In this document: positions 26,553 to 34,877 of the stretch, one piece after another
Numbering within the stretch: position 1 is the first letter of the stretch
How the letters are laid out: each line of letters begins with the position of its first letter
Assembly (NCBI RefSeq): GCF_030811655.1
Contig: NZ_JAUSRE010000022.1
Coordinates: 1-64,000 of the forward strand
Length of the DNA: 64,000 bases
Reading direction: 5' to 3'
Origin: Pseudarthrobacter enclensis
GTDB taxonomy: Bacteria; Actinomycetota; Actinomycetes; Actinomycetales; Micrococcaceae
Position numbers and translations under genes: made by a program
Notes under the pieces: generated by a model
What the model was told of the DNA's origin: nothing
Seen by the model: only the letters and a program-made list of their open reading frames with translations
Database searches by the model: none

Positions 26553-26734
26553 CGGGTCTTCCTTTCGTTTGCGGGGTTCTGACTTTTGAAAATCTGTGGT
26601 GCCGGTTCCTGGAACAGGATTGGGGCACTGTCTGTGACTGTTCCCTGCGGGCTGCGCCGTTGGGGGCCGGTGAGCGGGTCGGTGAACAGCGGTGCTGTGC
26701 CGAAGTCGTCAGCGCCGGCGGTGGGCGTGCTCAT
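26549..26734 (-). CDS. Small disordered protein in the T4SS operon, 61 aa
   Basis: A Pro/Thr-rich, probably unstructured peptide with no recognised family. What supports it is its fit: its ATG shares ATGA with the stop of the lipoprotein gene and its TGA shares ATGA with the start of the ATPase gene, so it is translated within the coupled series. Its composition resembles the N-terminal tail of the next protein. Confidence 0.55.
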   Translation of the reverse strand: MSTPTAGADDFGTAPLFTDPLTGPQRRSPQGTVTDSAPILFQEPAPQIFKSQNPANERKTR

Positions 26735-27267
26735 TGGGGAGTCACCGGGCTGATGGAGGTGACGAGCCAGGGATCGTCCTGGCCGATGCGGTGGAGCATC
26801 ATCGTCCACGGCCCGGCGTTGGTGTCGAAGGATGCTGTAACCGTCATGGGGTTTTGCGCTTCCCGGCTGATCGCGGGACCGTCCGTGACGGTGGAGAACG
26901 GAACGCGGGCCGGATCGATGTAGCGGGCGTCTTCCTTGTACTCGGTCGCGAGCATCGGTTCCAGATCCTTGAACCACGTCGTCTCCTCCACTGCAGGCCG
27001 GCCGAACAGTGCCATGGCCTTCGCGGCGGTCTCTTTGACCTTCGCTTCGGCGGCGGCATCCCAGGTGACGTTAGGGCCGTGGTAGTGCTCGGAGGCCTCG
27101 TCATGCTCGTGGCCGTCGCCGGCTGAGTTCGCCTCAGCCTCGGCCGTGCTGGTCGGGGCCGGCGCGGCCGCGGTGGTGGTTGTGTGTGCGGTCGGGCTCC
27201 CGGCGCAGGCCGTCAGCAGGACTGCGGTGGCCAGCAGGGGCAGGGCGAGTGCGGTTCTGCGCATCAC
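26731..27267 (-). CDS. T4SS-associated lipoprotein, 178 aa
   Basis: Signal peptide with lipobox LLTAC (cysteine about residue 21), a Thr/Ala/His-rich linker (22-65), then a small domain (TWDAAAEAKVKETAAKAM, YIDPARVPFSTVTDGP, WTMMLHRIGQDDPWLVTSI). The domain has an NTF2-like flavour. Probably an outer-face, membrane-tethered component of the mating channel. Overlaps both neighbours by four bases. Confidence 0.75.
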   Translation of the reverse strand: MMRRTALALPLLATAVLLTACAGSPTAHTTTTAAAPAPTSTAEAEANSAGDGHEHDEASEHYHGPNVTWDAAAEAKVKETAAKAMALFGRPAVEETTWFKDLEPMLATEYKEDARYIDPARVPFSTVTDGPAISREAQNPMTVTASFDTNAGPWTMMLHRIGQDDPWLVTSISPVTPQ

Positions 27268-28391
27268 AGGATGCCTTTCTCTTTGAGGATCGGTGTGGGG
27301 TCGATGGTGGCGTTGACCGGGATCATCGGATTAGGCAGGGCCCCGGCGTAAAACTCCATATGCAGGTGCCGACCGAAGACGTTGCCGGTCGCACCTTCAG
27401 TCCCGAGGGGGGTTCCCGCGGCAACGGTGTCGCCTTCTTTGACCTTTAGAGAGCCGGCCTCCATGTGGTACATCCCGATGGTCAGCTTCCCGTCCAGGGT
27501 TTGGCCTGTGACGCCGGTTCCGAACTGGCCTTCAAGGTTTCTGATCTTCACGATCTTCAGATCCGTGATCGCCACAATCGCCCCGGCTTGGCCAGGAGTG
27601 GAGAAGTCGATTCCGTAGTGGAAGTTGGCCAGCACTCCCCCGGCCGTACCGGGAGGAGCCGGCCGCGGGCCGTACCCGCTGGTCATGACAGCCTTCTGCA
27701 GGGGCTTGACCCACTTCCCGGCGATGTCACCGACAACCTGATTTCCCTCACCGGGGCATACCCCGGACGGGTCCACCAGGGAAGCCGATTCCCCGCCGAG
27801 TGCCTTGACGATCTGCGTGGCCTGTTCCCGGAACCGGGTGTAGTGGTGTGGATCCGCGTTCCGCTGCGTGCGGTGGATAGCAATGGTCGGTTCAAGGGTT
27901 TCCCACCCCTGAACGTTCTGGAGAGCCTTGAAGAAGTTTGTAGCGCTGGTGTGGGGGTCCATGCGGTCCTCGTAGGAACCCCACGAACCGTTTGCCCGCT
28001 GCTGGAACAGCCCGCGTGAGTCCGGGCCAGCACCGTCACCGAAATCGATGACCCGCAGCGTGGACTCACCAATGGCAGCCTGAACACCGATCAGCTGTGC
28101 GGCCACGGGCAGCTTCAGATCCGCTGCAGCCTTCATGATCGCGGCCGCGTTCTTCATCTGCTCACCATCGAACCCGGCCACTGTGCTGCCGGGGACCGCT
28201 GATGCTGCGGATACATCTGACGTGCCAGGTGCCACACAGGCAGAAGCGGCCTGAGCCGGTGTTCCGCCATCGTCAAGAACCACAACAACGAAGCCCAGGG
28301 CGAGGGCGGTAGCGGCGGCAACAGGAACAACGACTTTTCGAAACGCCTTACCTGCAACGGCTGTTGCTGCCCCAGCAGCAGCGACACCCAT
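27264..28391 (-). CDS. M23 peptidase with transglycosylase-like domain, 375 aa
   Basis: First gene of the T4SS operon: a peptidoglycan hydrolase that opens the wall for the channel (VirB1 function). TM/signal anchor about 19-40. The central region 75-200 resembles an SLT/NlpC-associated lysozyme-like fold (GVQAAIGESTLRV, DSRGLFQQRANGSWG). The C-terminal M23 metallopeptidase has zinc ligands in HYGIDF (258-262) and HLHMEF (342-344). Both LytM motifs are intact, so it should be active. ATG 28391 has only a weak ribosome binding site. Confidence 0.85.
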   Translation of the reverse strand: MGVAAAGAATAVAGKAFRKVVVPVAAATALALGFVVVVLDDGGTPAQAASACVAPGTSDVSAASAVPGSTVAGFDGEQMKNAAAIMKAAADLKLPVAAQLIGVQAAIGESTLRVIDFGDGAGPDSRGLFQQRANGSWGSYEDRMDPHTSATNFFKALQNVQGWETLEPTIAIHRTQRNADPHHYTRFREQATQIVKALGGESASLVDPSGVCPGEGNQVVGDIAGKWVKPLQKAVMTSGYGPRPAPPGTAGGVLANFHYGIDFSTPGQAGAIVAITDLKIVKIRNLEGQFGTGVTGQTLDGKLTIGMYHMEAGSLKVKEGDTVAAGTPLGTEGATGNVFGRHLHMEFYAGALPNPMIPVNATIDPTPILKEKGIL

Positions 28392-28667
28392 TAGGAAGAC
28401 CGCCTGATTCTGTCGGTGCGAAACCAGCAGCCGATAAACAGGTCAGTCCCGCCCCTGCACCGCATAGTGACGCGCATGTCGCCCCTCCCCTGGGCTATTC
28501 CGGGGCCTGTCCCCGGACGGAAAAACCATCCCGGCTAAACTCAGCCGTAAGGCTAGGATGGATTTGAAACCAACGGTTAAGTATTTGCGAATGCTTAACT
28601 ATTGGGATCATTCTAGCAGAATCAATCGTGCGCGTCTTGTCGTGTTTGCCCCATCCAAGGAGTGTTT
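28392..28667. promoter_or_regulatory. Divergent promoter region with a 24-bp operator-like repeat
   Basis: Separates the T4SS operon (left) from the HTH/7-TM pair (right). It holds a near-perfect inverted repeat (GTTAAGTATT/AATGCTTAAC, 28576-28599) in an A/T-richer patch, likely an operator for one of the nearby HTH proteins. Confidence 0.5.
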
Positions 28668-29405
28668 GTGCCTGTCTCAGCCTCAGAGTTCAAGAGCTGG
28701 CTGGACGCTCAGTCCATCAGCACTTCCCCTGCCGCTCTGAGCGCTCTGACGGGGCTGCACCGAGGCACTTTGGGCAACCAACTGCGTCGTGGAAACGTTG
28801 CAGAATCGACGGTCGTTGCCGTGGCGCGCGCGTCCGGAGCGAATGTGCTGGAGTCCCTTGCCGCCTTTGACCCGTACAGGGACATGTACACCAGACGGAT
28901 TGAGCCCACGCCGGCAGAAGTGCTAAGCCAGGTCCACCACGCAGACCTGATGGCCGAGCTACAGTTCCGCACCTCGAAGAAGTACTACCCGCGGGATCTG
29001 CGGAAACATATTCCGCTCATAGACTTCCCGCACGAGGGATCCAATCGGGCATGGATTGACGCCATCGACTCCGGCGACATCAGGCACCGCATGGCAGAGG
29101 AGACTGGCATGGCCCTGACATACATCTTCACGCAGCTCACCGAAAACAAGCTGACCCCACCGCTTGCGGTAGCAGCCTCCAGAGCAGCAGGCACTTCCTT
29201 CGCATCAGGTCTGGTGGTTGTCGGCCTCGTGCTTCCGGCCGAGGCAGGCTGGCAACCACGCGCCAGGGAGGACGAGCTGCTTGAAATCACGGACGATGCA
29301 CTTGTCGAGCTAATCTCCGGCCGCATAAACCTGCTGCAGCGGCGCGTCAAACAACGTAAGGAAGCCCAGGAGTATGCGGAAAAGATGACGGAGCTTCTGG
29401 GATGA
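28668..29405 (+). CDS. Putative HTH-type regulator paired with a 7-TM protein, 245 aa
   Basis: The N-terminal 50 residues resemble a lambda-repressor-like HTH (EFKSWLDAQSI, then GLHRGTLGNQLRRGNVAESTVVAVARAS). The rest is helical and unassigned. I place the start at GTG 28668 because AAGGAG lies 5 bp upstream; a GTG at 28662 is too close to it. The stop overlaps the ATG of the membrane protein by four bases. Coupled regulator and multi-TM pairs are common in actinomycetes and may sense a signal; no function can be claimed here. Confidence 0.65.
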   Translation: MPVSASEFKSWLDAQSISTSPAALSALTGLHRGTLGNQLRRGNVAESTVVAVARASGANVLESLAAFDPYRDMYTRRIEPTPAEVLSQVHHADLMAELQFRTSKKYYPRDLRKHIPLIDFPHEGSNRAWIDAIDSGDIRHRMAEETGMALTYIFTQLTENKLTPPLAVAASRAAGTSFASGLVVVGLVLPAEAGWQPRAREDELLEITDDALVELISGRINLLQRRVKQRKEAQEYAEKMTELLG

Positions 29406-30166
29406 ATCCACTAGGTGTCGTCCCGGTGACGCTCATGCTCATCCTTTTGGGCAGTCTTACGTTCAAGCGCATAAATACACCCGCATCCGGGTTTGAGCAC
29501 GCCTTGCGGGGAAAGGCGAGCAGAATCGCTTTGTCGGGCATCTTTCTCACCACCGCTTATCTGCTGCTGATACCGCCCGTGTACTACGCGCTGGATTCGA
29601 TAATGCCGATAACCAACGCTACCGACCTCATCTCCAAGTACTGCGCACTGGTAGCCGTCGCCTTTCTGGGCGGGCACCTTAGTGTCGCCTACGGATCCCC
29701 CTTTGCCCGTCGGTGGACAGTGGGTGCTCCCGGAACCGTTGTGTTGGGCCTCGTCTCCGTTGGCCTGCTGTGGACTGTCGTGGCCACAGACGCCCCGTAT
29801 TCATCCCCCCAGATGCTGGACTTCGCCACACAGCCCAGCGTTCGCATCAACACCTGGCTGGTGCTGTTCTACGTGGCCTACGTTGTCCTTCCCCTGGTGC
29901 GGCCGGCGTACCTTGACTCCAAGAAGAACCCTCTCCGGACAGGCCGGGCGGCTTCAGGCATGATCGCCGGTGGTTTCGCCCTCTCCCTCTTGCGCGCCGG
30001 TGCGTACCCTGTCGAGTGGTTTGGTAGCGGGAATGTGGTCTACCTGTACATGCTCATCTCCTACGCCTCCACTGCCCTCGTGGTTGTGGGGCTCGCGCTT
30101 TTTGCTTACGCACGCAGGAACAGAAAAGTGAAGACCGAGCTGGGATCCGCCCTCTCACTCGATTAG
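29402..30166 (+). CDS. Seven-TM membrane protein, 254 aa
   Basis: About seven hydrophobic helices (VVPVTLMLILLGSL, IALSGIFLTTAYLLLIPPVY, CALVAVAFLGGHLSVAY, VVLGLVSVGLLWTVVA, LVLFYVAYVVLPLV, AASGMIAGGFALSLL and STALVVVGLALFAY) with short loops. The pattern resembles the MAB_1171c/DUF6545 group of actinobacterial membrane proteins, which often sit next to HTH or peptidase genes; assignment by topology only. It is translationally coupled to the regulator upstream. Confidence 0.65.
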   Translation: MNPLGVVPVTLMLILLGSLTFKRINTPASGFEHALRGKASRIALSGIFLTTAYLLLIPPVYYALDSIMPITNATDLISKYCALVAVAFLGGHLSVAYGSPFARRWTVGAPGTVVLGLVSVGLLWTVVATDAPYSSPQMLDFATQPSVRINTWLVLFYVAYVVLPLVRPAYLDSKKNPLRTGRAASGMIAGGFALSLLRAGAYPVEWFGSGNVVYLYMLISYASTALVVVGLALFAYARRNRKVKTELGSALSLD

Positions 30167-30180
30167 GAAGGCCGGGAGAC

Positions 30181-30486
30181 ATGACTACCCCCCAACGAGC
30201 GCAGGAAGCAGTAAAAAGCGTCTTATCGGAAGTACCGCGGGAGCACGAGGCTGCCTATCGCGTCATCTACGAGGCAGTGAAGGTGTGCCTGGCAGCTGGC
30301 ATGGAGCGGCGGGCGGCTGCCGCCTACTTGGGAGTCTCGCGGTGGCGTATCGACCGCCAGGGACGCTACTTTCGGTCTTTGAGAGCGACCAGGACCTTGT
30401 TCCGGGATGCCATGGCTGCCAATCCTGCAACTGATCCTGCCGGCGAGTCCGTGGAAGCCATAGTCCGAAGAGCGTGGAAGAACTAA
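30181..30486 (+). CDS. Small HTH-like protein, 101 aa
   Basis: Helical protein with an HTH-like centre (residues about 38-60: RRAAAAYLGVSRWRIDRQGRYF). It starts 14 bp after the 7-TM gene, with GGAG-like AGGCCGGGAG upstream, so it belongs to the same transcript. Possibly a plasmid copy-control or regulatory factor ahead of rep; unassigned. Confidence 0.6.
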   Translation: MTTPQRAQEAVKSVLSEVPREHEAAYRVIYEAVKVCLAAGMERRAAAAYLGVSRWRIDRQGRYFRSLRATRTLFRDAMAANPATDPAGESVEAIVRRAWKN

Positions 30487-30663
30487 CCCTAAGGGTCCCA
30501 AATCCCAAAATTCCGGGTTTTATGACATATTGGAATCATGCCATCCGGAATCTGTCACGAGCTTGCTGGGCCAGTCACACCCCATGCGATGACTCTTTCA
30601 AAAAGAGCGACACGCCGCGGCGACGTGCAGGGTTTCGTTTATCAAAACCGCTTAGATAGCACT

Positions 30664-30891
30664 ATGGCAATTCAGAAGCTTGCTCAGGGTGGCCGCCCGT
30701 CCAAGGGGCCCCGGCACACGTTCGTGGTCAAGCCCGATCTTGCGCGGGCCGAAAAGCTGCGGGCCATTATGGAAATTCTTGGCACGAACGCAGTTGATTA
30801 CCTGACACCGCTGGTTGCCAGGCATATAGATTCCATTGACCTTGAAGAACTGCGCAATCAGGAGACATTGCCTATACCGAAGGCCAGTTAA
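30664..30891 (+). CDS. Small basic protein upstream of rep, 75 aa
   Basis: Basic N-terminus (QKLAQGGRPSKGPRHTFVVKPDLARAEKL) and helical C-terminus (ILGTNAVDYLTPLVARHI), a ribbon-helix-helix-like layout. I chose ATG 30664, preceded by a -10-like TAGATA only a few bases upstream, which would make it a leaderless or short-leader transcript. A frame start at 30538 gives a non-conserved-looking extension. Followed by a strong terminator. Likely a rep regulator by position (inference). Confidence 0.55.
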   Translation: MAIQKLAQGGRPSKGPRHTFVVKPDLARAEKLRAIMEILGTNAVDYLTPLVARHIDSIDLEELRNQETLPIPKAS

Positions 30892-30896
30892 TAACT

Positions 30897-30924
30897 GAAG
30901 GCCCGCACATGGCGGGCCTTCGTT
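30897..30924 (+). terminator. Rho-independent terminator
   Basis: 10-bp arms GAAGGCCCGC and GCGGGCCTTC (30897-30906, 30912-30921), 5-nt loop, followed by GTT. Confidence 0.8.
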
Positions 30925-31033
30925 AAGTATTTAGTTCAGATCTCGTTCTTGGCGGGATGTCGATCTGAACTTTTGTCCAACACCCACCCAGTGGGTGGAT
31001 TTTGTCGTTCCCCCGAAGGAGTAACTGCTGTCT
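30925..31033 (+). promoter_or_regulatory. rep leader with operator-like repeat and attenuator-like hairpin
   Basis: Perfect 10-bp inverted repeat AGTTCAGATC (30933-30942) / GATCTGAACT (30962-30971), then CCACCCA-G-TGGGTGG (30984-30998) followed by ATTTTGT, which looks like an attenuator. A GAAGGAG ribosome binding site follows shortly before the rep start. Suggests repression plus attenuation of rep. Confidence 0.55.
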
Positions 31034-32872
31034 ATGGTACCGGAAGTCAATTCCGCGTCAACGCACGCACATAAGGGTGTCGCGGGCCAACCTAGCCCTC
31101 AGCAGGCGTGGATCCTTGCACCCCTGATCGCCGGGCAAGCGTCCTACCGCCTAGGCCGATGGATGGGCACCAGGTTCCAATACCCCCGGCCGGCAACTCC
31201 GCCCACCATTACGACGTCTCTGCCCGAGCACCCCGCAGCAGTCATGATCCACGGTACGGACGGTTCCGTAGCCACTCTCTGCATCGACCTGGATACATCC
31301 AAGGCACTGAAGAGCGTCGTGGACTCAGACGCAGCCCGGCTCAGGAAGCTCCTGGGTGAAGCGAACATCAGCTACGTGGAGGACTTCTCCCCCAGCGGCG
31401 GCAGGCACATCTACATTCCCCTTCAACAACGCCTCACCGCCGCCAAAGCCCGCGAGCTTGTCGAAGCCCTCGGCCTTCTCGCCGCAAGCCTGGACCCGAG
31501 CCCCCACCAGAACATCACCGACGGCTGCATCCGCGTCCCGGGCTCAAGGCACAAGGCTGGCGGCCACCAAACCCTCATTACTCCCCTATCCCAGGCCTAC
31601 GCCACCCTCCGCGTCCGCAACTCAGCGCGTGCCATTGCAGCATTGCGCGCCGCACTGGCCCCGGAGCTGGCCCGCAACAAGGCCATCCAAAAACGCCAAT
31701 CCAAAGCAGCAACAGTACGGACCACTGCTGGACAGCTGCCCGTCGCTGGCCGCAGCGAAAGCCCACTGCGCCGTATTGCACGCACTGGCATTTACGACAC
31801 GGCCAAGTACGCCAGCGCCTCAGAGGCCCGCATGGGTGTGTTGAACCACTTCGCTGCGTGCGGTTGGACCCTGGAAGACGTACGGAACGAACTCACCGGC
31901 CAGTTCCCGGGCCTGGCAGCCCTCTACGGCACGCAAGCCAAACAAGCGCGGCTCCTTTCCAGCGAATGGGCCAACGCCCAGGCGTTCACCAACGCCGGCA
32001 GCACCCAAAAACGTAAGTCCCGTGAAACTGGGAAAATCAATGCCCTTATTAACAACACAAGCCCTACTCAACCCACAGGGGGGGCACTCAACCGCAGCTC
32101 CGCGTCAATCCACCAACTCGTGAACGACTTGGAAAATGTCCTGTACGCCGTCCTGGACCGCCGCTTGGCAGCGAGGGGCCGCGAAGGACTCAGCCTCCGC
32201 CTCTTGATCCGCGGCCTGCTGGGCTACATGAGGGCGAAAGAAACGGATCTTCTCGATGTCGGCTGTCGTACGCTTGCGGTCGCGCTGGGAAAGCACCATG
32301 TCACCATTGCTCGCCTACTTCCCGCTCTGGCCCAGGCCTCCGATGGAATTCTGACCAAAGTCGCGGATGCTCGCTACAAGACAGCAGACGTCTACCTCAT
32401 TCAGTTGCCTAGGCACCTTCAGCAACTAGCGAGGGAGCTGACGTGGCGCAAAGGACGCATCCATGCCGTTCGGCCCGTGTTCCGAAGCCTGGGAGACGTG
32501 GCTGCCCTTGTCTACGAATCCATCGAACGAGCTAGGCACTCCCCCACCACCGCGGAGATTGTCCGCTTCACGAGCATCAGCCGCAACGCCGTATCGACCG
32601 CGCTGACTGAGATGGAGGCCCTGGGCATGATTTACCGCGACCACGGTCACTGGAAGAGAACGACAGTTAATCTCACCAATCTGGCGGCAAGGCTGGGCGT
32701 GTTGGAGGACTACCAGGCCCACATAAGCCGTAACCGGTTCGAACGTGCCCGCTGGCACGCATACTTGGACCGTTTCCGGATGGTTGAGGTTGATGAAGGT
32801 GCACTGTACGACCAGGAACGGGAGGAGTATTGGCTGCCTCCTGGGGATGCTGCGATCTGGAACGTCGCATAG
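31034..32872 (+). CDS. rep: AEP-type plasmid replication initiator, 612 aa
   Basis: The N-terminal domain shows the catalytic signature of archaeo-eukaryotic primases: CIDLD (83-87), the metal-binding hDhD motif, and SGGRH (121-125), the sxH-type motif, followed by the NITDGCIRVPGSRHKAGG segment. The middle is helical. The C-terminal part holds a winged helix (about 505-560, TTAEIVRFTSISRNAVSTALTEMEALGMIYRD). The combination, next to parA and a regulated leader, is typical of actinobacterial plasmid Rep proteins with primase-polymerase folds. The ribosome binding site lies a little far (about 13 nt) from ATG 31034. Confidence 0.8.
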   Translation: MVPEVNSASTHAHKGVAGQPSPQQAWILAPLIAGQASYRLGRWMGTRFQYPRPATPPTITTSLPEHPAAVMIHGTDGSVATLCIDLDTSKALKSVVDSDAARLRKLLGEANISYVEDFSPSGGRHIYIPLQQRLTAAKARELVEALGLLAASLDPSPHQNITDGCIRVPGSRHKAGGHQTLITPLSQAYATLRVRNSARAIAALRAALAPELARNKAIQKRQSKAATVRTTAGQLPVAGRSESPLRRIARTGIYDTAKYASASEARMGVLNHFAACGWTLEDVRNELTGQFPGLAALYGTQAKQARLLSSEWANAQAFTNAGSTQKRKSRETGKINALINNTSPTQPTGGALNRSSASIHQLVNDLENVLYAVLDRRLAARGREGLSLRLLIRGLLGYMRAKETDLLDVGCRTLAVALGKHHVTIARLLPALAQASDGILTKVADARYKTADVYLIQLPRHLQQLARELTWRKGRIHAVRPVFRSLGDVAALVYESIERARHSPTTAEIVRFTSISRNAVSTALTEMEALGMIYRDHGHWKRTTVNLTNLAARLGVLEDYQAHISRNRFERARWHAYLDRFRMVEVDEGALYDQEREEYWLPPGDAAIWNVA

Positions 32873-33131
32873 ATGACGAACCGGGCTGCAGCGATGCCCG
32901 GGTGCCGGCACGCATTTTTCCGGGCATTACCTACAGGGCTTCCTCATGCTGGTCGTTCGCTTGCGAATGAAGCGTATACAGCAAAGCAAGCGGAACTTGC
33001 TTCAAAAGTGAAACTTGCAACATAAGTTTTACTTTTTTGACTTGTGAAAAAAGTAAAGACACGCAAGCCAGCTTCACAAGTGAAACAAGTAACGCTGTTT
33101 ACGCTGGGATCACTTGTGAAAGGAAGGTTCG
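32873..33131. other. Centromere/operator-like A/T-rich repeats before parA
   Basis: A locally A/T-rich gap with copies of ACTTGTGAAA in both orientations: near 33004 (AAAAGTGAAACTTGC), 33039 (GACTTGTGAAAA), 33072 (TTCACAAGTGAAAC) and 33110 (TCACTTGTGAAAGG). The last overlaps the parA ribosome binding site. Such repeats usually bind the small RHH partner for both autoregulation and partition. Confidence 0.65.
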
Positions 33132-34046
33132 ATGAAACACGATCTGGACCGCGGCGCACTCAGCAGGGTCATCGCGGTAATCAACGGCAAAGGCGGAGTC
33201 TTCAAGACCAGTCTTGTAGCCAATGTAGGTGGACTCCTCGCGGAGGCTGGCTCACGCGTGCTCCTCGTGGATCTCGATCCCCAGGGCAACCTCGCGGAGG
33301 ACCTGGGCTATTCCGAGCAAGGAGATGGCGGCAGGAGCTTGGCCGCCGCCCTCTGCTTCGGCGCCGAGCCGACCTTGCTGACGAGTATCAGACCCAACTT
33401 GGATGTCATCGCCGGCGGCCCTGAACTCGATGATGCGGCAGCATTTCTCGGGGCGAAAGCCCAGAAGGACCGCGATGCAGCCCACTTGGCCCTGGCAAAG
33501 ATGCTTGCAGCCGTAGCGGGGGAGTACGATCTCGTCCTTCTTGATTGCCCGCCCGGCAACGAGCCTTTGCAGGCGGCGGCCGTCGCAGCTGCACGGTATG
33601 CGCTGGTGCCGCTGAAGACGGATATGTCCAGCCGTAAAGGTGTTGCCGCGGTGGCAGCACGCATGGACAGCGTGGTGGGGCTCAACCCCTCACTGGATCT
33701 CCTGGGTGTTGTCCTGGTGGGAACCGGAACCAACTCAAAACAGGTCCACAAGGTCACCCGCGATCACCTCATCGCCGACTTTGGCACCGACGAAGTGCTG
33801 TTCCCAATGACCATCCGTCACGCAGAAGCCACCGCCCAAGCCTGCAGGGAACGTGGGCTACTGGCGCACGAACTCGAACGGGAACTCAGCAAGGCTCCCA
33901 AATGGTGGGAGGTTCTCCGTGGAGAAGCCAAAGCCACCCATGCAGGACCAAAATCTGCATCCAGCGTGGCTGAAGACCTGCATGCCGTCGCCATGGAAGT
34001 AACGCGGCGCGTAGCCGCCACGGAATCACAGGAGGTCAGCGCATGA
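33132..34046 (+). CDS. parA: ParA-family plasmid partition ATPase, 304 aa
   Basis: Walker-type partition ATPase. Deviant Walker A NGKGGVFKTS (18-27) with the signature lysine, the A' motif VLLVDLDPQGNL, and Walker B YDLVLLDCPPGNE are all present. There is no N-terminal HTH, so it is a type Ib-like ParA that needs a small DNA-binding partner for autoregulation; that partner is encoded immediately downstream with an ATGA overlap. It follows the repeated centromere-like sequence. Confidence 0.9.
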   Translation: MKHDLDRGALSRVIAVINGKGGVFKTSLVANVGGLLAEAGSRVLLVDLDPQGNLAEDLGYSEQGDGGRSLAAALCFGAEPTLLTSIRPNLDVIAGGPELDDAAAFLGAKAQKDRDAAHLALAKMLAAVAGEYDLVLLDCPPGNEPLQAAAVAAARYALVPLKTDMSSRKGVAAVAARMDSVVGLNPSLDLLGVVLVGTGTNSKQVHKVTRDHLIADFGTDEVLFPMTIRHAEATAQACRERGLLAHELERELSKAPKWWEVLRGEAKATHAGPKSASSVAEDLHAVAMEVTRRVAATESQEVSA

Positions 34047-34417
34047 GTGCCGCCCAAAGCTCCAGCCGTCCAGTACTCGGCCTACCGCCTCGCCCGACAA
34101 CAGCACACCCCACAGCCGATGCACCGCTAGCCCGGATGCTGCCGGGCCGCCGGCAAGAGTCGGCCGCGAAGAAGGAAGAGGTCAAGGACGTCGAGACGGC
34201 GCCCATGACCGTAAGCATCCCCACCGCTATTCGCAATCGTGCCAAAGCGGCCTACAAGGCGACCAGCTACGTCGAGGGGGATAACACCTGGGCCCATTTC
34301 GTTGCGAAAGCCATCGAAGCGGAAACCCTGCGGCGGGAAGCTGAACACAACCAAGGCGAGATGTACCCAGCGTGGGGAGAGAAGCTTCCCGGTGGCCGTA
34401 GGTTGAAGGACAGCTAA
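34043..34417 (+). CDS. Ribbon-helix-helix partner of ParA (centromere-binding), 124 aa
   Basis: An unstructured N-terminal half (1-50) leads to a ribbon-helix-helix-like unit: strand MTVSIPTAIRNRAK, helix AAYKATSYVE, helix NTWAHFVAKAIEAETLRRE. Size and position match the ParB/ParG-type partner of small ParA proteins; the disordered tail would stimulate ParA. ATG overlaps the parA stop (ATGA) and its TAA overlaps the next ATG (TAATG). Confidence 0.75.
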   Translation: MSAAQSSSRPVLGLPPRPTTAHPTADAPLARMLPGRRQESAAKKEEVKDVETAPMTVSIPTAIRNRAKAAYKATSYVEGDNTWAHFVAKAIEAETLRREAEHNQGEMYPAWGEKLPGGRRLKDS

Positions 34418-34679
34418 TGCTTGAGCTACGAGAAGCCGCACAGTTCGATCGTGGTGCGCTTGGCTGGGGCGAATGGAAGGACGCTGCGCTTCGTGACTCC
34501 AAAGAGGAATTCAGTTTCTTTGAAGAGGGCGAAGAGGTAGCTCGGATCAGAATTTATCCTCAGTACCGTCTCCGCGCACCTTACGAAGAACTACCCCCAG
34601 GGGTTTACGTCTGCGTTGATCTTGTGGTGGTCCGCAGTGATAAGCGCGGCAAGCGTCGGGGCCCAGAAGCAGTGGCACT
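34417..34679 (+). pseudogene. 5' part of a GNAT-like gene split by the IS21 element
   Basis: Third gene of the par operon. The first 87 codons remain (ending VDLVVVRSDKRGKRRGPEAVA) before the insertion; the 3' part lies at 37332-37470. Joining the two across one copy of the 6-bp duplication restores an uninterrupted 133-codon frame whose middle resembles the acetyl-CoA-binding turn of GNAT acetyltransferases. The frame currently runs on into the IS as a chimeric 128-aa product. Confidence 0.75.
34674..34679. repeat. Target-site duplication, left (GGCACT)
   Basis: GGCACT directly before the element, matching 37326-37331 directly after it. A 6-bp duplication fits the IS21 family. Confidence 0.85.
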
Positions 34680-34877
34680 TGTTAGCGGCCATGAAAAACT
34701 GCCCATAGGCGGCCACGAAAGTGCCCGCTGGCGGCCAGCAGAACTGCCCGCCGGTGGCCATGAGATCTGCCCACTTCCTTACTTGTTCCTGCCGCGTCTT
34801 TAAGCGGTGGGGGCCTCTCCCTGCGGTTTGATGACGGTGTCTAAGCGCACCAAAAGCGAACCAGGAAGAGGCCCTGT

